Source: Chitinophagaceae bacterium UBA4407 (GTDB lineage: Bacteria; Bacteroidota; Bacteroidia; Chitinophagales; Chitinophagaceae). From it: 64,000 nt of DNA. A model generated the notes under the pieces. It had not been told where the DNA came from, searched no databases, and saw nothing but the letters and a program-made list of their open reading frames with translations. Shown piece by piece: positions 59,956 through 64,000 of the stretch; position 1 is the stretch's first letter; the number at the start of each line of letters is the position of its first letter. The stretch is from contig DGQT01000067.1 in NCBI GenBank assembly GCA_002390845.1, positions 44,486 to 108,485 of the forward strand, written 5' to 3'. The translations under genes and the position numbers were made by a program.

Positions 59956-60071
59956 TATTTCCTTTTATTATTAAAAACTTACTGCTGACGATGAGAAATA
60001 TTTTAACTAAAAAATTCCCAAGACTGTCAAATTAAAATGCAGTTTTGTGCCTGTAAAAAAATCATTGCTGA

Positions 60072-60563
60072 ATGGCAAATATATTATATCAATGGCTTTT
60101 GATGACAACTTTTAGTGTTGTACATCCCTTTTTCGTTTCAATGACGGATATTAATTACAATGAAAAAGATAAAGACCTTGAGATAAGCGTACGCATATTT
60201 ACCAATGATCTTGAAAACACCATTCGTAAGTATCACAGCGATGTAAAAATTGATATTCTGCATCCGTCAAACCAGCAGCAAATGAATGGGTTTGTAAATG
60301 ATTATATTCAGAAAAATTTTCAGTTACAGTTAAACGGAAAACCAGTGCAGCTAAGCTTTGTGGGTTATGAAGAGCAAAGCGAAAGTATCTGGACATACTT
60401 TGAAGTTAAGAACGTAAACGCTGTTCAAAAATTGAATATCGTGAACTCACTCTTATATGATTATAATACCAGCCAGATTAATATGATGCATGTAAAGGTA
60501 AAGGATAAGGAAAAGAGCGATAAGGTTGGTTACCCGGAAACATCGGCTCTATTCGTCTTCTAA
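60072..60563 (+). CDS. DUF6702-family protein
   Basis: A 163-aa exported protein: N-terminal hydrophobic segment (YQWLLMTTFSVVHPFFVSMT), then a conserved beta-rich body HPFFVSMTDINYNEKDKDLE, IRIFTNDLE-like (SVRIFTNDLENTIR) and QLNGKPVQLSFVGYEEQSES. The family (DUF6702, from memory) is widespread in Bacteroidota, often near M1 peptidases or HupE-like genes; function unknown. Its last 15 bases overlap the 3' end of the convergent CorC-type gene. Confidence 0.75.
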   Translation: MANILYQWLLMTTFSVVHPFFVSMTDINYNEKDKDLEISVRIFTNDLENTIRKYHSDVKIDILHPSNQQQMNGFVNDYIQKNFQLQLNGKPVQLSFVGYEEQSESIWTYFEVKNVNAVQKLNIVNSLLYDYNTSQINMMHVKVKDKEKSDKVGYPETSALFVF

Positions 60564-61850
60564 TGCTTCTTTTAACTCATCGGATAAAGTAACGAGCAGT
60601 TTATCGATACGGTGCCCATCCATATCTATAATTTCAAATTCAAAGCCACGCCATTTCATCTTATCACCGGTTGATGGGATGCGCTCAAGGTGGTGCAATA
60701 TAAAACCAGCCAAGGTGTCGAAAGCTTCCTGCTCGCCTTCATCTATCCATTCTGTTTTGTTGAAATAACTTAAAAAATTGTAATAAGGTACCTGTGCATC
60801 TATAAGATAACTTCCATCCTCCCTTTGCATTATTTCATAATCCTCTTCGTGCGGTTCGCTTATATCTCCTACAATGGCTTCAAGAATATCGTTCAGCGTA
60901 ATAATGCCCTGCAGTGTGCCATATTCGTCAACAATAAAAGCGTAATGGGTTTTTGTTTGCTTGAATTTTTCGAGCAAATGGTAAGCCGTATTATTATCGG
61001 GAACGTAAGTAGCCGGTTTCATTACGTCTTTGATGGGTGTTTCTTTTGGCACCCGAAAAATATCTTTTAACGATACTACACCTTTTACATTGTCTATGTT
61101 TTTATCGCACACAGGATACACAGAGTGTATCGTCTCATCTGTCAGGTCTTTTATCTCGTCGATTGTGCTGTTCATGTCCAGCCAGATAATATCACTCCTG
61201 TGTGTCATTAAAGAAGTAATATTCCTGTCGCCCAGGTGAAAAACGCGTTCAATAATTTCCTGTTCTGCCTCGTCAATCGTACCTTGTTCAGTGCCCTCAC
61301 TGATGATGGCTTTAATTTCTTCTTCTGTAACCTGGTTATCAGTGCCTTTAAGATTGAACAACTTTACGATCACATTACTCGATTTTGTAAGCAACCATAT
61401 AAATGGGTAAGTAATTTTTGTAACCACCCGCATGGGGGCTGCAAGGCTTTTGGCAATACCTTCGGGGTTGCTCAGTCCAATACGTTTGGGTACCAGTTCG
61501 CCCAATACCAGCGAAAAATAAGTAATAAGTATTACTACTATTGTAGTAGCAATAGCACCACTGTAGTGAGCAATGAGTGGAAAACCGTTAAGAACATCTA
61601 CAAGGTCGGTTTTAATTTTATCGCCGGAAAATATACCGTTCAAAATACCAATCAGCGTTATGCCAATTTGTGTGGTAGATATAAATTTTTCGGGGTGCGA
61701 AGCCAGGTCAAGTGCCGATTTGGCTCTTGCATCACCTTTATTGGCCTGGGCCTCAAGCCGGGCTTTGCGAGCCGAAACAAGGGCAATTTCTGCCATTGCA
61801 AAAACGCCGTTAAGAATAATAAGGGCGAAAATGATTAATATCTCTGTCAT
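60549..61850 (-). CDS. CNNM/CorC-type membrane protein (HlyC/CorC family)
   Basis: A 433-aa protein: DUF21/CNNM transmembrane domain at residues 1-200 with GVFAMAEIALVSARKARLEA and GITLIGILNGIFSGD; two CBS domains (about 215-340: LMTHRSDIIWLDMNSTIDEI ... FIVDEYGTLQGIITLNDILE); and a C-terminal CorC_HlyC domain (YNFLSYFNKTEW ... HHLERIPSTGDKMKWRGFEF). It is thought to take part in Mg2+/Co2+ efflux or membrane ion homeostasis. Its stop codon lies inside the DUF6702 gene on the other strand. Confidence 0.92.
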   Translation of the reverse strand: MTEILIIFALIILNGVFAMAEIALVSARKARLEAQANKGDARAKSALDLASHPEKFISTTQIGITLIGILNGIFSGDKIKTDLVDVLNGFPLIAHYSGAIATTIVVILITYFSLVLGELVPKRIGLSNPEGIAKSLAAPMRVVTKITYPFIWLLTKSSNVIVKLFNLKGTDNQVTEEEIKAIISEGTEQGTIDEAEQEIIERVFHLGDRNITSLMTHRSDIIWLDMNSTIDEIKDLTDETIHSVYPVCDKNIDNVKGVVSLKDIFRVPKETPIKDVMKPATYVPDNNTAYHLLEKFKQTKTHYAFIVDEYGTLQGIITLNDILEAIVGDISEPHEEDYEIMQREDGSYLIDAQVPYYNFLSYFNKTEWIDEGEQEAFDTLAGFILHHLERIPSTGDKMKWRGFEFEIIDMDGHRIDKLLVTLSDELKEALEDE

Positions 61851-62828
61851 AAATATGCCGCAAAACTAATGAATATGAAATAAAGCCTTGAAATCAGGTA
61901 TAAACCAAATGCCCGCAGCATATTTCAGGGCTGCAAATCCGGGGATTTTATCAGATTATTTTGAAACTAGCCGGGTAACATATGGCATCTTCGTTGCATC
62001 GCATTACGTTTATCTGCAGGGCATTGATTGAGCTTTTAACTAAGCGAAATTTAAACACAAAGCCATTTACCACATAACAAAGCCTTGTGCAGTTTTATTA
62101 AACAGAAATTATATGCATTAGAATTTATTACCATAAAATTTATGGCTTCTTTTTTTGTAATTTTTAATATGGAAAATTTTGTATGGTTATTAACATATGT
62201 GGAAACCTGCTGTTAAATAAATTACCTGTTCAATATTTAGTTTGCATGCAATTACATAAAGAATTGAGCATTCTAGTCGGCTAATTTTTTTAAAAGGCTT
62301 ATCCATGCTGAATTACAGAGATATTCTGTAAAAAAATATTCGATTCCTCTCAAACTACGGATTTAGCATCAGGAAGAAATAATCGCTTTAGGTGAGCATA
62401 AGGGTAAGGAAAATTATTTTTAAAAAATAATTGTATATGGCACGATTTTTTCTATTTTTGTATTAGTTTTTTAAGGGTTTAGGGTTGAAAAAAGGGGCTA
62501 TGGTTCTCCACTGCCCCTATTTTTTTGTCTAAAACTCTTACCCACATTCAATTACAGGTAGAAATGTTTATTTATCTGCATTACAATCTCCAAATTAAAT
62601 TTTCTATTTCGTTCTGAATTCTTTTTAAAACTGACAACTTCACATACATATATTTTCAGTATAAGTTAATATATAATATCCCTGCGGAGTAAACGCAGAT
62701 GTCAGGTTTGCTTTTCACTAATATTATTTGTAAAAGAATTTTATTCAGTTCCCTAAGATTAATTTCGTCTTGTAAATTCATTAAAAATTTATTTTCGCCC
62801 CTTAGCTTATCTATTAAACCTAAGAGAT
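61851..62828. other. Long AT-rich intergenic region
   Basis: 978 bp without a supported protein gene. It holds a degenerate copy of the intergenic repeat (61978-62046: GTTGCATCGCATTACG, TTGATTGAGCTTTTAACTA) and a promoter-hairpin unit (62430-62527) that may be a small RNA gene. A 67-codon frame at 62699 overlaps the next gene out of frame and has no features. Confidence 0.55.
62430..62527 (+). ncRNA. Candidate small RNA with own promoter and terminator
   Basis: ATTG (62430-62433), 19-nt spacer, TATTTTTG (62453-62460) is a near-consensus Bacteroidota promoter. About 30 nt after the expected start is the hairpin AGGGGC-TA-TGG-TTCT-CCA-CT-GCCCCT (62493-62518), followed by T7. The predicted transcript is about 60 nt and contains no open frame. 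I do not recognise the family. Confidence 0.45.
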
Positions 62829-63560
62829 ATGGAATTGAAAAAACTTACCCCTGCACTTCTTTTATATGCAGTATCTGTATTTTCAAGTTGCGGCTCATCT
62901 GATAAGCCCGCTAAATCAGGTGAAGCGGTTCAAACTGTTGGGTCGGTAAAGAAAACAATGTGGCAAGGAGAACTTGGGGGAATAGTAGATCTCGATACAA
63001 TTAGTTCCAAAGAACATCTTTACGGACTTGGCCCTTTGGAAAACCTTGCAGGTGAAATTGTTATTAATGATGGTAAAGCCTATAAAGCCACGGTATTAAA
63101 TGACACCGGTATAAGCGTACAGGAGACTTTTAAAATTAAAGCGCCTTTTTTTGTTTACACGCATGTAAGTAAATGGCAGGAACAACCATTGCCTGATACT
63201 ATTCAATCTGTAAGCCAGCTTGATTCTTATATTGACGGACTAACTAAAAACATTAAAAGGCCTTTTGCTTTTAAAATAAATGCCGTTGTAGATTCAGCAA
63301 CCATTTACATTATCGATGTGCCAAGGGGTACCCCTATTCACTCACCCGGCGATGCAGACCAGGAGCATCAATACTTTAAATTACAAAACCAGGCTTCAGA
63401 AATTATTGGCTTTTTCTCTAACAAAGGCAGCTCAATATTTGCCCAGGGAGAAACGCATTTACACATGCATCTCTTAACAAACGATCAAACAAAAATGGGG
63501 CATGTTGAGGAAGTAAGTTTTAAAAAAGGATCGGCGAAATTATTTTTGCCAGCGCAATAA
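62829..63560 (+). CDS. Acetolactate decarboxylase-like lipoprotein
   Basis: A 243-aa protein whose fold matches alpha-acetolactate decarboxylase: QGELGGIVDLDTISSKEHLY, GLGPLENLAGEIVINDGKAY and the metal site THLHMHLLTNDQTKMGHVEE. His212, His214 and His225 have exactly the spacing of the known zinc ligands (His-x-His-x10-His). Unlike the cytoplasmic enzyme it starts with a lipoprotein signal (LLYAVSVFSSC21), so it is anchored in the envelope. Activity would give acetoin from acetolactate, but no acetolactate synthase or butanediol gene is near. Confidence 0.82.
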   Translation: MELKKLTPALLLYAVSVFSSCGSSDKPAKSGEAVQTVGSVKKTMWQGELGGIVDLDTISSKEHLYGLGPLENLAGEIVINDGKAYKATVLNDTGISVQETFKIKAPFFVYTHVSKWQEQPLPDTIQSVSQLDSYIDGLTKNIKRPFAFKINAVVDSATIYIIDVPRGTPIHSPGDADQEHQYFKLQNQASEIIGFFSNKGSSIFAQGETHLHMHLLTNDQTKMGHVEEVSFKKGSAKLFLPAQ

Positions 63561-63571
63561 GCTGTTTGTTA

Positions 63572-63675
63572 TTTTTTTTTGAGCCGGGCCAGGTAATTCT
63601 ATTAAGCATCCTTGCGTCGCACACTTGTACGTTTGGATCATCAATTAAGCTTTACCGAAGCGAAGATTGAAGCGG
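63572..63675. repeat. Intergenic repeat, single half with full tail
   Basis: T9-GAGCCGGGCC (63572-63590), AGCATCC, core TTGCGTCGCACACTTGTACG, then TTTGGATCATCAATTAAGC and TTTACCGAAGCGAAGAT. One of the most complete halves. Confidence 0.78.
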
Positions 63676-63793
63676 GTAACAGCGCATCAGCAAAGGAGTG
63701 TGCCAAAAAAACAGGTAACTATTTGTAACGCGGAGCGGGTACTTTACGCAGCACAATCTTTCGAAGCGATTGCTTCGTAAAGGCTGAAAACTT

Positions 63794-63991
63794 TTAAAAA
63801 GAAAGAAATAGTTGATGAAGTTTGAAGCCAACGAAAAGGGTTTGCGTTTGTTGGTGAATCAGCACCCACTTGCAGATGGTTGTTCTGCTGATGCCATACT
63901 TTGAGGCAAGCTTTCTAAAGCCTCCGCCTTGCGTTAAATACTCCGCAATAATCTGTTCTTTTAAGTCCATATTTGGTCGATTTTTAGTCAA
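63794..63991 (-). pseudogene. Transposase N-terminal fragment
   Basis: A 65-codon frame with MDLKEQIIAEYLTQGGGFRK, LASKYGISRTTICKW: a helix-turn-helix start typical of IS3/IS66-type transposase first subunits. After about residue 45 the sequence (TQTLFVGFKLHQLFLSF) no longer resembles the family and stops. It is truncated or decayed. The rest of an insertion sequence is not visible; a copy continuing beyond 64000 would lie upstream of its start, so would not restore the protein. Confidence 0.5.
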
Positions 63992-64000
63992 CCTATTTCA

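Noticed and set aside
62699..62902. 67-codon plus-strand frame
   Set aside because: It overlaps the start of the acetolactate decarboxylase-like gene out of frame and has no features.

Overview
The window looks like chromosome of a Bacteroidota bacterium, most likely family Chitinophagaceae. Reasons: promoters of the TTTG-N19/20-TAnnTTTG type upstream of both tRNA genes, an almost complete lack of Shine-Dalgarno sequences, an OmpA protein with calcium-binding repeats, a 7TM-type histidine kinase, 'choice-of-anchor V' secreted proteins, DUF6702 and DUF6876 proteins, and integrases and HTH proteins of Bacteroidota type. No phylogeny could be run, so the family is an inference.

Left chromosomal part (1-19.2 kb): adenine deaminase, a SAM methyltransferase, tRNA-Gln, beta-ketoacyl-ACP synthase III, dihydrolipoyl dehydrogenase, an OmpA-family protein, a set that fits sugar-acid use (pentonate dehydratase, MFS anion:sugar-acid symporter, Tat-exported TIM-barrel isomerase), a membrane histidine kinase, exonuclease III and an ABC exporter, ending at tRNA-Ser(UGA).

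Integrated element (19.2-39.7 kb): a 75-bp perfect direct repeat (113 bp with a few mismatches) starts inside the 3' end of tRNA-Ser and returns 20,445 bp later. Between the copies lie a tyrosine integrase, an excisionase-like HTH protein, a protein with a family-A DNA polymerase-like palm, and a tightly packed defence operon: XRE regulator, Vsr nicking endonuclease, 99-aa unknown, Dcm methyltransferase, MORC/MutL-like ATPase, Z1 helicase-like ATPase, PD-(D/E)XK nuclease and AIPR protein. An AbiE-type toxin-antitoxin pair with palindromic operator-like repeats follows, then a gene-poor, hairpin-rich stretch. There a DUF6876 gene is flanked by two structured elements whose outer stems differ in sequence but stay fully complementary. 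No relaxase or conjugation gene is seen, so the element is probably a genomic island that integrates and excises by its own integrase.

Right chromosomal part (39.8-64 kb): a DyP peroxidase, a small lipoprotein gene broken by an amber codon, an ABC exporter, a decayed gene with a nested inverted repeat, a retropepsin-like protein lacking its catalytic aspartates, a small-molecule/VOC operon with a divergent GlxA-type regulator, a membrane pyrophosphatase with an extra C-terminal domain, an SPFH/Arc pair, two paralogous choice-of-anchor V proteins, an M1 aminopeptidase, a DUF6702 protein, a CNNM/CorC-type membrane protein and an acetolactate decarboxylase-like lipoprotein.

Overlaid on the chromosomal parts, but not seen inside the element, is a family of about 20 intergenic repeats with core TTGCGTCGCACACTTGTACG and outer ends GAGCCGGGC/GCCCGGCTC. 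They fill most gaps between genes and often occur as two inverted halves around a variable centre.
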